Origin: Bacteroides sp.
GTDB lineage: Bacteria; Bacteroidota; Bacteroidia; Bacteroidales; GCA-2748055
Assembly: GCA_011056635.1 (NCBI GenBank)
Contig: DSEO01000261.1
Coordinates: 1-59,255 of the forward strand
DNA length: 59,255 nt
Reading direction: 5' to 3'
The notes under the pieces are model-generated. The model was not told the origin of the DNA. It made no database searches and saw only the letters and a list, made by a program, of their open reading frames with translations. Below are positions 29,934 through 39,524 of this stretch, piece by piece. The first letter of the stretch is position 1; every line of letters begins with the position of its first letter. The position numbers were made by a program, and so were the translations under genes.

Positions 29934-31199
29934 TCACATATACTGAATGATGGCCGAACCGAATTCGGAAGTTTTCAATGTGGAAGCTTTCTCCATCAGG
30001 CGTGCAAAATCATAGGTCACTTTCATTTGTTTGATGGCACTCTCCAGACCCTTGATGATCAAATCCCCTGCCTCATCCCATCCCATGTACTGGAGCATCA
30101 TGACCCCGGAGAGAATCAGCGAGCCGGGATTTACTTTATCCTGGCCGGCATATTTGGGGGCCGTCCCGTGGGTGGCTTCGAAGATGGCGTGACCGGTTTC
30201 ATAGTTAATATTGGCTCCCGGAGCGATACCGATGCCTCCCACAATGGCGGCAAGCGAGTCGGAGATATAATCCCCGTTCAGGTTCATGGTGGCGATCACT
30301 GAATAATCGGTTGGCCGCGTAAGGATCTGCTGCAGGAAAGCATCCGCAATCACATCCTTGATCAGGATCTTACCTTCCTTCATAGCCAGTGCCTGTGCTT
30401 TATCGGCTTTTTCCTTTCCTTCCTCCTCAGCGATCCTGTCATACTGTGCCCAGGTGAACACCAGATCGCCGAATTCCATTTCCGCCAGTTCATAGCCCCA
30501 TAGTTTGAACTGTCCTTCGGTGAATTTCATGATGTTGCCTTTGTGTACCAGTGTGACCGACGGCAGTTTTTTCCGGACCGCGTACTGGATCGCCGCACGC
30601 ACAAGCCTGTAAGTCCCCTCCCTGGAGACCGGTTTGATGCCGATGGAGGAGGTATCGGGAAACCTGATGGTGGTGACGCCCATCTCTTCCAGCAGGAATT
30701 TTTTTACCTTTTCTCCCTCCTCGGTTCCCGTCATCCACTCGATTCCGGCATAGATATCCTCGGAGTTTTCCCGGAAGATCACCATGTCGGTCCTGCTGGG
30801 ATCTTTCACCGGCGACGGGACTCCGTTATAATACTTGACGGGGCGCAGGCAGACATACAGATCCAGTATCTGCCTGAGGGCCACGTTCAGCGACCTGATC
30901 CCCCCTCCCACCGGGGTGGTGAGAGGCCCCTTGATGGCAACCAGGTACTCATTCAGGGTGTCCAGTGTCTCCTCCGGAAGCCATTTGCCTGTCTGCTGAT
31001 ATGCCTTTTCTCCGGCATAGACCTCTTTCCACATGATCTTCCGCCTGCCTCCGTATGCCTTTTCCACGGCTGCATCGAATACCCGGACCGATGCGGCCCA
31101 GATATCGGGTCCGGTCCCGTCTCCCTCAATGAAAGGAATGACGGGAAAGTCAGGGACAATCAGTTTTCCATACGCATTGATGATTTTTTCGCCGTTCAT
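29934..31199 (-). CDS. icd: Isocitrate dehydrogenase (NADP-type)
   Basis: TCA-cycle enzyme that oxidises isocitrate to 2-oxoglutarate. The 421-residue sequence aligns with the homodimeric E. coli-type [35 protein letters not shown] (carrying the serine that binds isocitrate and is phosphorylated in E. coli), [13 protein letters not shown], and [23 protein letters not shown], followed by [11 protein letters not shown]. Cofactor choice (NADP) is by family. It is 27 bases after dnaX on the same strand. Confidence 0.95.
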   Translation of the reverse strand: MNGEKIINAYGKLIVPDFPVIPFIEGDGTGPDIWAASVRVFDAAVEKAYGGRRKIMWKEVYAGEKAYQQTGKWLPEETLDTLNEYLVAIKGPLTTPVGGGIRSLNVALRQILDLYVCLRPVKYYNGVPSPVKDPSRTDMVIFRENSEDIYAGIEWMTGTEEGEKVKKFLLEEMGVTTIRFPDTSSIGIKPVSREGTYRLVRAAIQYAVRKKLPSVTLVHKGNIMKFTEGQFKLWGYELAEMEFGDLVFTWAQYDRIAEEEGKEKADKAQALAMKEGKILIKDVIADAFLQQILTRPTDYSVIATMNLNGDYISDSLAAIVGGIGIAPGANINYETGHAIFEATHGTAPKYAGQDKVNPGSLILSGVMMLQYMGWDEAGDLIIKGLESAIKQMKVTYDFARLMEKASTLKTSEFGSAIIQYM

Positions 31200-31226
31200 G
31201 CTGATAAAATTTTATAAAGATGATGT

Positions 31227-32954
31227 TCAATGATCAAAATCGAGATTGAACCTGGATTTAAACTGTCCCAGCTCCGGATTTTTCTGCATCAGGAAATCAA
31301 GTTTATCCTGGTCCGTATAGATCTTCTTGCCGTTCTGTTCGTTATCCGGGACTTCCGCAAAGATTTCCAGTGCGGACAGGCCCGTCGTATCCTGGATAAA
31401 CTTTACCAGACGCGGTTTGATATTCTTTACGAAATTATCCCTTTGTGCTTCCGTGTTGAGCCGGACCATCACACTGCCGTCTGCTTTGACAACCGGTCTG
31501 CCGGACTTCAGCGTGCTGAATATTCTGGGACGGCTCTTCTCGATGGTGGCAGCGTAGTCGTCCCATGCTTTCAGGATCTGATCCGGTTCAACCGGTACTG
31601 CACAGGCCTCAACCGACGGAACCTCGTTCTGTCCTGCTGGATCCGTCACATCCGCTGTATCCTGTCCCGGTAAGCGGCCCCTGAGGCTTTCTTTGATGGA
31701 AATGGACGGTTTCCTGATGATCCTGCCGGCACCATTGGAAATGTCAGCGGCCTGAGGTTTCCCTGATGACAGGGGTTCGCCGGGAGCTTCCGGCTTGCCG
31801 GACGGCAGATTATCTGCCTGTGTTTCCTGTCCCCCGGAGGGCACTACTTTTTTTTTTGCATCAGACTGGAGGTTGGCCAGCCTGACCAGCGCAAGCTCGA
31901 TGGTCAGCCGCTGGTTCCTGCTTGTACGGAATTGTAAATCGGCCTGGTTGCAGATCTCCAGTGCCTCATAGATGAACGAAAGCGGAATTCCGGCTGACCC
32001 GGCCAGGTACTTTTCCCGGATCCCGGCACCCACCTCCATGAGCTGTACTGTCTCCGCGTCCTTACAGACCATCAGGTCGCGCAGGTGTGCGGCGAACCCG
32101 TTGATGAAATTCCGTGCGTCAAATCCCCTGGCCAGTATGTCATCAAAAATCAGGAGCGCGTTGGAGATATCCCGGTCGAGCAAAGCGGCAGTAAGCCTGA
32201 AATAATATTCATAATCCAGGATATTCAGATTGGTGATCACATCCCGGTAGGTGATATCCCCTCCCGAGAAACTCACCACCTGGTCAAATATGGAGAGCGC
32301 GTCCCGCATGGCCCCGTCGGCCTTCTGTGCGATCACATGCAATGCATCCTCTTCATAACTGATCTTCTCCTGTCCGGCAATCTGCTTCAGGTATTCCACG
32401 ATATCTTCAATTTTGATCCGGTTGAAGTCGAAGATCTGACAGCGCGAGAGAATGGTGGGAAGGATCTTGTGTTTCTCGGTGGTGGCCAGGATGAATATGG
32501 CGTGCCTGGGAGGCTCCTCCAGGGTTTTCAGAAATGCATTGAAAGCGGACTGGGACAGCATGTGCACCTCATCGATGATGTAGATGCTGTAGGACCCGAT
32601 CTGTGGCGGGATCCGCACCTGTTCGGTGAGTGTCCGGATATCGTCCACCGAATTGTTGGAAGCCGCATCCAGCTCATGGATGCTGTAGGAGCGGTTCTCG
32701 TTGAATGACCGGCAGGATTCACAACTGTTACATGCTTCCCCGGAATCTGTGATCCGGGAACAGTTGATCGTTTTGGCAAAGATGCGCGCACAGGTGGTTT
32801 TACCCACGCCCCGGGGACCGCTGAATAAATATGCATGACCCAGGTGGTTGTTGTGTATGGAATTTTTCAGCGTGGTGGTGATGGAATGCTGTCCGATCAC
32901 ATCACTGAAACTGTCGGGTCTGTATTTGCGGGCTGAAACAATATATGTATCCAT
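31227..32954 (-). CDS. dnaX: DNA polymerase III subunit gamma/tau
   Basis: Clamp-loader ATPase that loads the sliding clamp at the fork. Residues 1-370 hold the AAA+ core: RKYRPDSFSDVIGQ, Walker A GPRGVGKTT (46-54), a four-cysteine zinc module (CSRITDSGEACNSCESC), Walker B YIIDEVHMLS, and the SRC motif LSRCQIF. A Pro/Gly/Ser-rich linker (about 375-450) leads to a C-terminal tau-like domain of about 120 residues. No frameshift slippery run was identified with certainty. Divergent from rpsF across a 149-base gap. Confidence 0.95.
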   Translation of the reverse strand: MDTYIVSARKYRPDSFSDVIGQHSITTTLKNSIHNNHLGHAYLFSGPRGVGKTTCARIFAKTINCSRITDSGEACNSCESCRSFNENRSYSIHELDAASNNSVDDIRTLTEQVRIPPQIGSYSIYIIDEVHMLSQSAFNAFLKTLEEPPRHAIFILATTEKHKILPTILSRCQIFDFNRIKIEDIVEYLKQIAGQEKISYEEDALHVIAQKADGAMRDALSIFDQVVSFSGGDITYRDVITNLNILDYEYYFRLTAALLDRDISNALLIFDDILARGFDARNFINGFAAHLRDLMVCKDAETVQLMEVGAGIREKYLAGSAGIPLSFIYEALEICNQADLQFRTSRNQRLTIELALVRLANLQSDAKKKVVPSGGQETQADNLPSGKPEAPGEPLSSGKPQAADISNGAGRIIRKPSISIKESLRGRLPGQDTADVTDPAGQNEVPSVEACAVPVEPDQILKAWDDYAATIEKSRPRIFSTLKSGRPVVKADGSVMVRLNTEAQRDNFVKNIKPRLVKFIQDTTGLSALEIFAEVPDNEQNGKKIYTDQDKLDFLMQKNPELGQFKSRFNLDFDH

Positions 32955-33040
32955 GCGTTCTCGGAAATTCGAGTCTAAAGATAGAAACTTAGCGACAAAG
33001 ATGAAAGTGATCGGATGCCGGATAAAAAAAGCGCGCTTTC

Positions 33041-33071
33041 TTTGCCGTTATTCAAAAACTTCCTACTTTTG
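33041..33071 (+). promoter_or_regulatory. Canonical promoter of rpsF-rpsR-rplI
   Basis: TTTG (33041-33044), 19 bases, TACTTTTG (33064-33071): an exact match to the Bacteroidota primary sigma consensus TTTG-N19-TAnnTTTG. Start of transcription near 33078, about 26 bases before the rpsF ATG. Confidence 0.8.
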
Positions 33072-33103
33072 CAGTCAATTTTTTAACAACTTAATTATTA
33101 ACC

Positions 33104-33460
33104 ATGTTGAATCAATACGAGACCGTTTTCATTGCAACTCCCGTTTTGTCTGAAAACCAGATGAAGGAAGCGGTAAGCAAATTCAAAAAGATCATCACCG
33201 ACGAACAGGGTGAGATCGTATATGAAGAAGACTGGGGCCTGAAGAAACTGGCCTATCCCATTCAGAAAAAGTCCACCGGTTTTTACCACCTGATCGAGTT
33301 CAGGGCTGAACCAGGCGTCATCGCGAAACTGGAGACCGAATACCGGCGAGATGAACGGATCATCCGGTTCCTCACGATGAAAATGGAGAAATATGCAGTG
33401 GCATACAGCGAGAAAAAGCGGGCAAGGAAATCAGCAGAACAAAAACAGGAGACTGAATAA
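33104..33460 (+). CDS. rpsF: 30S ribosomal protein S6
   Basis: Small-subunit protein that binds the central domain of 16S rRNA together with S18. The 118-residue product shows the S6 pattern [17 protein letters not shown], the [24 protein letters not shown] central strands, and a lysine/glutamate-rich end. First gene of a three-gene ribosomal operon; its stop TAA shares an A with the rpsR ATG. Confidence 0.97.
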   Translation: MLNQYETVFIATPVLSENQMKEAVSKFKKIITDEQGEIVYEEDWGLKKLAYPIQKKSTGFYHLIEFRAEPGVIAKLETEYRRDERIIRFLTMKMEKYAVAYSEKKRARKSAEQKQETE

Positions 33461-33729
33461 TGGCACAGGATAATTCAGAAATCAGGTATTTAACACCTCC
33501 GACAGTTGAGATCAAGAAGAAAAAATACTGCCGGTTCAGAAAAAACAGGATCAGGTACATTGATTATAAAGATCCCGAATTCCTCAAAAAATTCCTGAAT
33601 GAACAGGGAAAGATTCTTCCCCGGCGGCTGACAGGTACCTCTTTGAAATACCAGAGAAAGGTGGCTGTGGCCATCAAAAGGGCCAGGCATCTGGCACTGT
33701 TGCCCTATGTCACCGATATGCTAAAATAA
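33460..33729 (+). CDS. rpsR: 30S ribosomal protein S18
   Basis: Partner of S6 on the 30S platform. 89 residues with [61 protein letters not shown], the standard S18 core. One-base overlap with rpsF and 16 bases before rplI. The CPF Cys pair of zinc-type S18 proteins is reduced to a single Cys here, a normal zinc-free form. Confidence 0.97.
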   Translation: MAQDNSEIRYLTPPTVEIKKKKYCRFRKNRIRYIDYKDPEFLKKFLNEQGKILPRRLTGTSLKYQRKVAVAIKRARHLALLPYVTDMLK

Positions 33730-33745
33730 AAAGGAGAATTCGGAA

Positions 33746-34192
33746 ATGAATGTAATCTTAAGACAGGATATACCCAACCTTGGCCACAAGGATGATATCG
33801 TTGCAGTAAAGGATGGATATGCGAGGAATTATCTGATTCCGCAGGGATTTGCGATCAATGCCACCAGTGAAGCAACAAAAGTGCACGAAGAGATTCTCCG
33901 CCAGCGCGCCCACAAGGAGCAACAGCTGAAGGAAGCTGCACTGAAGATGGCAGAAGAACTGAAAAATGTATCACTGACCATCGGCGCCAAAACCAGCACC
34001 AAAGGAAAGATCTTCGGTTCGGTAAATACCATCCAGATCGCTGAGGCGCTCAAAGAAAAGGGATTTGATGTGGAAAGAAAGAACATCTCCATCAAGGATG
34101 ATCTGATCAAGGAGGTCGGAAATTACTCGGCCACCGTCAAACTCCACAAGGAAGTCCGCGTGGATATTCCCTTCGAGATCGTTTCGGAATAA
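33746..34192 (+). CDS. rplI: 50S ribosomal protein L9
   Basis: Large-subunit protein that binds 23S rRNA near the L1 stalk. 148 residues: N-terminal domain NVILRQDIPNLGHKDDIVAVKDGYARNYLIPQGFA, long connecting helix (rich in Lys/Glu/Ala, about 45-75), and C-terminal domain with GKIFGSVNTIQIAEAL and the HKEVRVDIPFEIV end. An AGGAG-like sequence (33731-33735) 11 bases before the ATG is one of the few visible ribosome-binding sites. Confidence 0.97.
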   Translation: MNVILRQDIPNLGHKDDIVAVKDGYARNYLIPQGFAINATSEATKVHEEILRQRAHKEQQLKEAALKMAEELKNVSLTIGAKTSTKGKIFGSVNTIQIAEALKEKGFDVERKNISIKDDLIKEVGNYSATVKLHKEVRVDIPFEIVSE

Positions 34193-34196
34193 GGAT

Positions 34197-34219
34197 TCCG
34201 CCTGACGGAACCGGGCGGA
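34197..34219. terminator. Hairpin between convergent rplI and ridA
   Basis: TCCGCC (34197-34202) and GGCGGA (34214-34219) pair around an 11-base loop in the 33-base gap between converging genes. No T-run; role inferred from position. Confidence 0.3.
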
Positions 34220-34225
34220 GAGACC

Positions 34226-34603
34226 TTACTTCACAGCAACGGATTCGATCTCCACCAATGCCCCCAGCGGCAGCGACTTCACCGCAAAAGCAGCTCTTGC
34301 CGGCTGGTTCTCCTTGTAATAACGGGCGTACACTTCATTCATGGCCCCGAAATCGTCCATGGTGGAAAGAAGACATGTGGATTTCACCACATCCTCAAAT
34401 CCGTATCCTGCTGCCTCCAGGATGGCTCCGATGTTCTTCATCACCTGCTCGGTCTGCTCCCGGATGCCTCCCCCGGCCATTTTGCCGGACTCCGGGTTCA
34501 CGGGCACCTGTCCGGATATGAAGAGTGTCCCGTTCACTTCTACTGCCTGGGAATACGGTCCCACCGGTACGGGTGCTTTCCTTGTTTCAATGATCTTTTT
34601 CAT
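34226..34603 (-). CDS. ridA: RidA/YjgF enamine-imine deaminase family protein
   Basis: Hydrolyses reactive 2-aminoacrylate-type enamines released by PLP enzymes, protecting other enzymes. The 125 residues match the trimeric RidA pattern: APVPVGPYSQAVEVNGTLFISGQVP, the helix EQTEQVMKNIGAILEAAG, and the key Arg103 in PARAAFAV with Glu118/Glu120 in ALVEIESVAVK. It starts 12 bases after the lptD stop and is probably cotranscribed with it. Confidence 0.93.
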   Translation of the reverse strand: MKKIIETRKAPVPVGPYSQAVEVNGTLFISGQVPVNPESGKMAGGGIREQTEQVMKNIGAILEAAGYGFEDVVKSTCLLSTMDDFGAMNEVYARYYKENQPARAAFAVKSLPLGALVEIESVAVK

Positions 34604-34614
34604 AAGGTGTTTGT

Positions 34615-37311
34615 TTAAAAGTTATCCTGCCAGGACTTCCGTTTGTTGTATTTCAGATCCGACAGGATCGTTGATTTTGCATTGATCTGGAAATTGTATG
34701 ATTTGTAGTTGCCGAAGGGGACTACCGACATCCGCATCTCCCAGCAATGCAGGTCCCGGTATATACTCAAATTGGTGGTGCTGAACTCCATTCTTTTCAG
34801 GTCATACCCCGTGTTGAACCCGATCTTCCATTTGGGTGTCAGACTGAAATCGCCCGTGACCCGCACGGTCTGCACCACGCTTGGCACATCCCTCGGCTTG
34901 GAGTAGCTGAAGCTGTAATCGACGCGGAGGGTCCAGGGAATATCAAAATCCACATAATCACCGTAATAATCATCGGCTGCCGGATCGTATTGCTCCATTT
35001 GATTGGCGCCGGCGGGACCGGAATCATTCAGCCGGGATCCTTCTTCCTCTCCGGATTCACGGCTGGCATTTGCAGACTTCTGGGAGTTCAGCGAAAATCC
35101 CATGGACATACTGGCATTGGTCAGCCTGACCGGTTTCCCGGTCTGGGAAAAATAGCTTTCCCTGGTGCGTGAGCGGGTTTCGTCATATCCGTAGGGATCC
35201 ATCACACCCCTGAATGACAGGGTCACCTTATTATTCAGGATCCGCGTGTTCCCATTGAAGCTGATGGGGCGCCATCTGGGAGAAAGGGTGTCGGTCTGAA
35301 AGAGGTTCATACCGGTACTGAAATTCAGGTTATCCAGTATCTTGACCTTTTCCAGTTCGTCCACCGTATCGTTGCGGGACCGCATCTTGGCTTCCACCGT
35401 GTTGCGCAGCGAAAGGCTGAGTGAACCGGAAGCCCCGTTAAATGTGGGCGTGCCGTAAATCTCCTTCTCGTATATGGAATAAACCTCGATGGTATCCATG
35501 TTCACCTCGTCGTACAACGCTCTGTAGTAATTGGCCTGGATCCCTGTGAGATCAGGCACATACGAAAAACTTGCCGAGGGGGTCATCACATGCCTGATGG
35601 TTTGAAGTCTCCCGTCACCTTTGAATTGGAACATGCCGTATATCTTTGGTGCAAGTCCCGCACTGAAACTGGGATACAGAGAATGGGCATAGGACAGTTT
35701 CCTGATGAGTGTATCCTGCACGATGGGTTTCAGGGTGATCTGTCCATCCACCTCGGTCTCCTGGTGCCCGGTGATCTGTTTGAAGGTTTGCCGGGTATAG
35801 ATCATTCCGCTGTAATTCATGGATGGGGTGAAGGTAAGACTCTGGAGCATGGGCAGTTTTCTGAAGGGCTTGATATTCAGACTCAGCGGTATGGAGTGCT
35901 TGTAGCCGTTGGTCATATCATTGAACACATCACCGGTGAACAGCAGAGAATCGTATGTGTTGACCCTGTTCTCAAGGATGCTGGTATAAGTGAGCTGGAT
36001 GTCCTCATACCACCGGTTCGGACCGGCACCCCGCTTCCTCTTGAACGGGGTGATCCTGCTCATATTCAATGATATCTTCGGCAGGGTCAGGCTCACCCCC
36101 TTTGTCCGGCTGTTCTGTGAATGATTCAGGGCGGCACTCAGATTAAAGGGACTGTTGGGCCAGGACTTGGTGTAGGAGATGCTGGACTGCTTGGTGTTGG
36201 TCATCACATTGTTGATGTTTCTTGTGTGGTTCCGGTCATACGATGAGCTGGAAAGGTTCACACTTGCCCTGAAGGAGCTTGTGGGATTGGCCCTGGAATC
36301 CTGACTGTGACTCCAGGTTACGGAGTAATCCCTGCTGACGCTGTACAATCCTTCAATATTCTTGTAACCGCTCACATTCTTGAAATACTGCACCCGCAGG
36401 TTACCGGAAAACCTGTAATTGAGCTTGTAATTGGTACCTACCCGCAGTCCCCATGTCCCGTTGGTATAGAGATCCCCCGTCATTCTCAAATCCATATAGT
36501 CGTTCATGGCAAAATAGTATCCCCCGTCTCTCAGATAAAAGCCCCTGCGCTGCTCTTCACCGTACTGGGGGATCAGGACCCCCGATGTCTTTGTCTTGGA
36601 ATTGGGAAAGAATCCAAAGGGAATTGCCAGTGGCAGCGGAACGTCCTCCAGCACGATATAGGCCGGACCGGCAATGATCTTGTCCCCCGGCATGGAGATC
36701 CCCTTGGTGATGGCTATGTAAAAATGGGGGTGTTCGGCATCACAGGTGGTGTACTTGCCATCCTTCAGGTGAATGTGTCCGCTGGTCTGCCTTTTGGTCT
36801 GCTCTGCGTGAAGATAACCTCCTTCCTGCTCGGTAATCACCTCTTCAATATATCCCTTTTGTGTCTTGAAGTTATATTTGAGCAATTTGGACTGAAAAGA
36901 ATTGTTCTTGTCCGTAAAATTGGGATTCCCGGTCACCACACCCGAGGAATCGGGGAGACCGTGGGCGATCACAAGGTTGTTGTCCATTTCATACCGTATA
37001 TAAGCCGCCTCCAGCACGATGTCCCCGTAGGTAATCCGGGCATCCCCGTACAGTTCTACAATGCCTGTATCCAGGGCAAACACGAGCGAATCAACGGCAT
37101 TGTATTTCACCTCCGCCTCAATATCGCCGCCCAGGGTCGCAGGGACGGGAATGGTGTCATGCGCCACGCTATCGGTAACCTGCCGGCCCACAGGTGCGGC
37201 AGGAATGCTGTCGCCCGCCAGGGAATCATCCGGCTCCTGTGCACGCAATAACGCAGTGACAGATGCAGTTAGTAAGATGATGAAAAGTATCTTTATACAG
37301 TCGTGGCGCAA
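34615..37311 (-). CDS. lptD: LptD-like LPS-assembly outer-membrane protein
   Basis: Outer-membrane barrel that inserts lipopolysaccharide from the periplasmic Lpt bridge into the outer leaflet. An OstA/LptA-like jelly roll (YNAVDSLVFALDTGIVELYGDARITYGDIVLEAAYI) is followed by the long LptD domain with CDAEHPHFYIAITKG and the plug/barrel region PLAIPFGFFPNSKTKTSGVLIPQYG, then many alternating aromatic strands and a final Phe. The start is uncertain: the TTG at 37311 gives a clean signal peptide (KILFIILLTASVTALLRAQ), while ATG at 37389 or 37425 would lie at or before the candidate -7 box. Length about 898 residues from TTG. Confidence 0.87.
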   Translation of the reverse strand: MRHDCIKILFIILLTASVTALLRAQEPDDSLAGDSIPAAPVGRQVTDSVAHDTIPVPATLGGDIEAEVKYNAVDSLVFALDTGIVELYGDARITYGDIVLEAAYIRYEMDNNLVIAHGLPDSSGVVTGNPNFTDKNNSFQSKLLKYNFKTQKGYIEEVITEQEGGYLHAEQTKRQTSGHIHLKDGKYTTCDAEHPHFYIAITKGISMPGDKIIAGPAYIVLEDVPLPLAIPFGFFPNSKTKTSGVLIPQYGEEQRRGFYLRDGGYYFAMNDYMDLRMTGDLYTNGTWGLRVGTNYKLNYRFSGNLRVQYFKNVSGYKNIEGLYSVSRDYSVTWSHSQDSRANPTSSFRASVNLSSSSYDRNHTRNINNVMTNTKQSSISYTKSWPNSPFNLSAALNHSQNSRTKGVSLTLPKISLNMSRITPFKRKRGAGPNRWYEDIQLTYTSILENRVNTYDSLLFTGDVFNDMTNGYKHSIPLSLNIKPFRKLPMLQSLTFTPSMNYSGMIYTRQTFKQITGHQETEVDGQITLKPIVQDTLIRKLSYAHSLYPSFSAGLAPKIYGMFQFKGDGRLQTIRHVMTPSASFSYVPDLTGIQANYYRALYDEVNMDTIEVYSIYEKEIYGTPTFNGASGSLSLSLRNTVEAKMRSRNDTVDELEKVKILDNLNFSTGMNLFQTDTLSPRWRPISFNGNTRILNNKVTLSFRGVMDPYGYDETRSRTRESYFSQTGKPVRLTNASMSMGFSLNSQKSANASRESGEEEGSRLNDSGPAGANQMEQYDPAADDYYGDYVDFDIPWTLRVDYSFSYSKPRDVPSVVQTVRVTGDFSLTPKWKIGFNTGYDLKRMEFSTTNLSIYRDLHCWEMRMSVVPFGNYKSYNFQINAKSTILSDLKYNKRKSWQDNF

Positions 37312-37325
37312 AATGAATAAACTTA

Positions 37326-37333
37326 TATTTTTG
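37326..37333 (+). promoter_or_regulatory. Amidase -7 promoter box
   Basis: TATTTTTG (TAnnTTTG), 65 bases before the amidase ATG at 37399. No clear -33 box. Confidence 0.4.
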
Positions 37334-37390
37334 TACCAGTTGCACAGCCAGCCACCAGGATGATGAATAATCAGGGATCTATGCGTCATA

Positions 37391-37398
37391 CAAAGGTA
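37391..37398 (-). promoter_or_regulatory. lptD -7 promoter box
   Basis: Minus-strand TACCTTTG (TAnnTTTG). If used, the lptD transcript starts near 37384, which excludes the two upstream ATG codons and supports a TTG start at 37311. Confidence 0.4.
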
Positions 37399-38580
37399 AT
37401 GCCAATAAATATAAAACGGATCCATCGTATTATTCTTGTTTCAACATTATTGGCTTTTATTTTTTCTCCCCGTTCAGTGGGAAATGCCGATAATGAACCC
37501 AAACGGGGAATCCAGACCGTAGTGATCGATGCGGGGCACGGAGGAAAAGATCCGGGTGCGGTGGGTAAAATCGCCAGGGAGAAGGATCTCACCCTGAAGA
37601 TCGCACTCAAGGTGGGCCAGTACATCGAGGAAAACATGGAAGATGTGGAGGTAATCTATACCAGAAAGAGCGATGTCTCTGTGGAGCTCTGGAAGCGTGC
37701 TGAGATTGCCAACGAGGCAGAGGCCGACCTCTTCATCTCCATTCATGTCAATGCCCACCCCCGCACATCCGCCCGGGGAACGCTTACGCTTGTGCTGGGA
37801 CAGCACCGCGCCGATGAGAATTTTGACGTGGCTGTCCGGGAAAACTCCGTGATCCTGCTTGAGGACAACTACGAAACAATCTATGAGGGCTTTAACCCGG
37901 AATCAACCGAATCCTACATCATGTTCTCCCTGATGCAGAAGACCTATTTCAGGCAGAGTATCGAATTCGGATCCTTCGTACAAAATCAGTTCAGGGAACG
38001 TGCCAGAAGGAATGACCTTGGCGTACGGGAACAGGGAATACTCGTACTGGCCCAGACTTCCATGCCGGGAGTGCTCGTCGAGACCGGCTTCATCTCCAAT
38101 CCGGAAGAGGAGAAGTTCCTTATGTCAGATTACGGACAGGATATCATTGCATCTGCCATCTTCCGTGGATTCCGCGATTACAAGCGGGAAATTGAACGCC
38201 GGAGCCACTTTGAGCTGCTTGTGCGTGAAGATCAGGAAACGGTTTTTCAGGAAACGTACAGCGGAACACCGGGTGACCTGTCCCCGGAAGCATCCGCACA
38301 CCAGCCACTGCCCGGGGACCGGCTGGTTTTCGGGATCCAGGTAGCCTCAACCAAAAACAAAGTCCCCGCCGTACCCGCTTCTTTTAAGGGATATGAAAAT
38401 GTGATCGTCGTGGAGGACGGTAGATGGTATAAATACGTGGTTGGGTTTGAAACGGATTATGCTGAGGCTTTGAACAGGTGCTTGGCGGTAAAAGAAGATT
38501 TTCCCGATGCATTTGTGATTGCCCTGAAAAACGGAAAACCGGTTCCCATGAATGAAGCCATCCTGGAAATCAACCAGTAA
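37399..38580 (+). CDS. N-acetylmuramoyl-L-alanine amidase with SPOR-like C-terminus
   Basis: Zinc hydrolase that cuts the bond between muramic acid and the stem peptide during cell separation. From ATG 37399 a signal peptide (IILVSTLLAFIFS) is followed by the Amidase_3 domain (about 35-275): zinc His47 in DAGHGGKDPG, the second ligand in the REKDLTL helix, ISIHVNAH, and the catalytic Glu in VETGFISNPEEE. Residues about 305-390 (FGIQVASTKNKV, YKYVVGFETDYAEAL) look like a SPOR-type peptidoglycan-binding domain. ATG at 37360 would add 13 residues and is less likely. The mlaD-like gene follows after 5 bases. Confidence 0.9.
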   Translation: MPINIKRIHRIILVSTLLAFIFSPRSVGNADNEPKRGIQTVVIDAGHGGKDPGAVGKIAREKDLTLKIALKVGQYIEENMEDVEVIYTRKSDVSVELWKRAEIANEAEADLFISIHVNAHPRTSARGTLTLVLGQHRADENFDVAVRENSVILLEDNYETIYEGFNPESTESYIMFSLMQKTYFRQSIEFGSFVQNQFRERARRNDLGVREQGILVLAQTSMPGVLVETGFISNPEEEKFLMSDYGQDIIASAIFRGFRDYKREIERRSHFELLVREDQETVFQETYSGTPGDLSPEASAHQPLPGDRLVFGIQVASTKNKVPAVPASFKGYENVIVVEDGRWYKYVVGFETDYAEALNRCLAVKEDFPDAFVIALKNGKPVPMNEAILEINQ

Positions 38581-38585
38581 ATCCC

Positions 38586-39524
38586 ATGAAACTGCGCACA
38601 GAGGCGAAAATAGGAATGATCGGGGTGGCCACGCTCGCAGTCCTTATCTGGGGTATGAATTACCTGAAAGGAAAGAATGTACTCAGTAAGGGCTATACGG
38701 TATATGCGCTTTGCCAGCATGCCGGAGGCATGAGAGAAGATGCCCCTGTCATGATGAACGGAGTGAAAATTGGCTATGTGGATAAAATCGAGCTCCACCC
38801 CGGGGACCGACTCCCGGTAACCCTGATATTGCATATTGAAAAGAAATACGTTCCTCCTGCAGAATCCGTGGCAGAAATGTACAGTGCGGACCTGTTGGGG
38901 ACCAAAGCCATCCGGATCCGCACCTCGGGCAGCATGAACGGAACTGCCGCGGGCGATACGTTGCAAACCGCAGTGGTACCCGATCTGCTTTCCGGCCTGG
39001 AGGAAGGTATCGCACCGGTTCTGGAAGATATCGGCGCCCTGGCGCGTACGCTCGATTCCCTCGGTGAAACCCTGGAAGGTGTGATCGGCTCTGAAACAAC
39101 GAAACAGACCATTTCCCACCTTTCCTCCATATCCAGTTCCCTGAGCGCTTCACTGGAAGCGGGCGGTGCGCTTGAACTCACTTTCAGCAATCTGAAAGAC
39201 TTTTCTTCCATGCTCAAATCCAGGGAAGAAGAGGTGGGATCGCTGCTCGGCCACCTGAACTCCATCAGCGAATCTGCAGACAGCGCCGGGATCCGGGAAC
39301 TGACGGGAAATCTGACTTCTGCCGCGATACAACTCGACAGGCTTCTGGACCAGATCAATTCGGGAACTGGAAATGCGGGGCGGATGGTCTATTCAGACAC
39401 GCTCATGCGCAACCTGGAATCCCTCATATCGGACCTGGATCTGCTGGTCAGGGACCTGAGGGATCACCCGGAGGATTACGTGCAGGTCTCGCTGTTCGGC
39501 AGATCAAAAAAAGGACGGGACTGA
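38586..39524 (+). CDS. MCE-domain lipid transport protein (MlaD-like)
   Basis: Membrane-anchored periplasmic protein of phospholipid trafficking ABC systems. N-terminal helix IGMIGVATLAVLIWGMNYL (9-27), then the MCE domain with YTVYALCQHAGGMREDAPVMMNGVKIGYVDKIEL and AEMYSADLLGTKAIRI, followed by about 180 residues predicted mostly helical (LDSLGETLEGVIGSE, SDLDLLVRDLRDHPE). No MlaE or MlaF partner is next to it in the window. Possibly cotranscribed with the amidase upstream. Confidence 0.88.
   Translation: MKLRTEAKIGMIGVATLAVLIWGMNYLKGKNVLSKGYTVYALCQHAGGMREDAPVMMNGVKIGYVDKIELHPGDRLPVTLILHIEKKYVPPAESVAEMYSADLLGTKAIRIRTSGSMNGTAAGDTLQTAVVPDLLSGLEEGIAPVLEDIGALARTLDSLGETLEGVIGSETTKQTISHLSSISSSLSASLEAGGALELTFSNLKDFSSMLKSREEEVGSLLGHLNSISESADSAGIRELTGNLTSAAIQLDRLLDQINSGTGNAGRMVYSDTLMRNLESLISDLDLLVRDLRDHPEDYVQVSLFGRSKKGRD

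Noticed and set aside
36307..37251. 314-codon plus-strand frame within lptD
   Set aside because: Antisense to conserved LptD sequence; low-complexity Gly/His/Ile composition typical for shadows.
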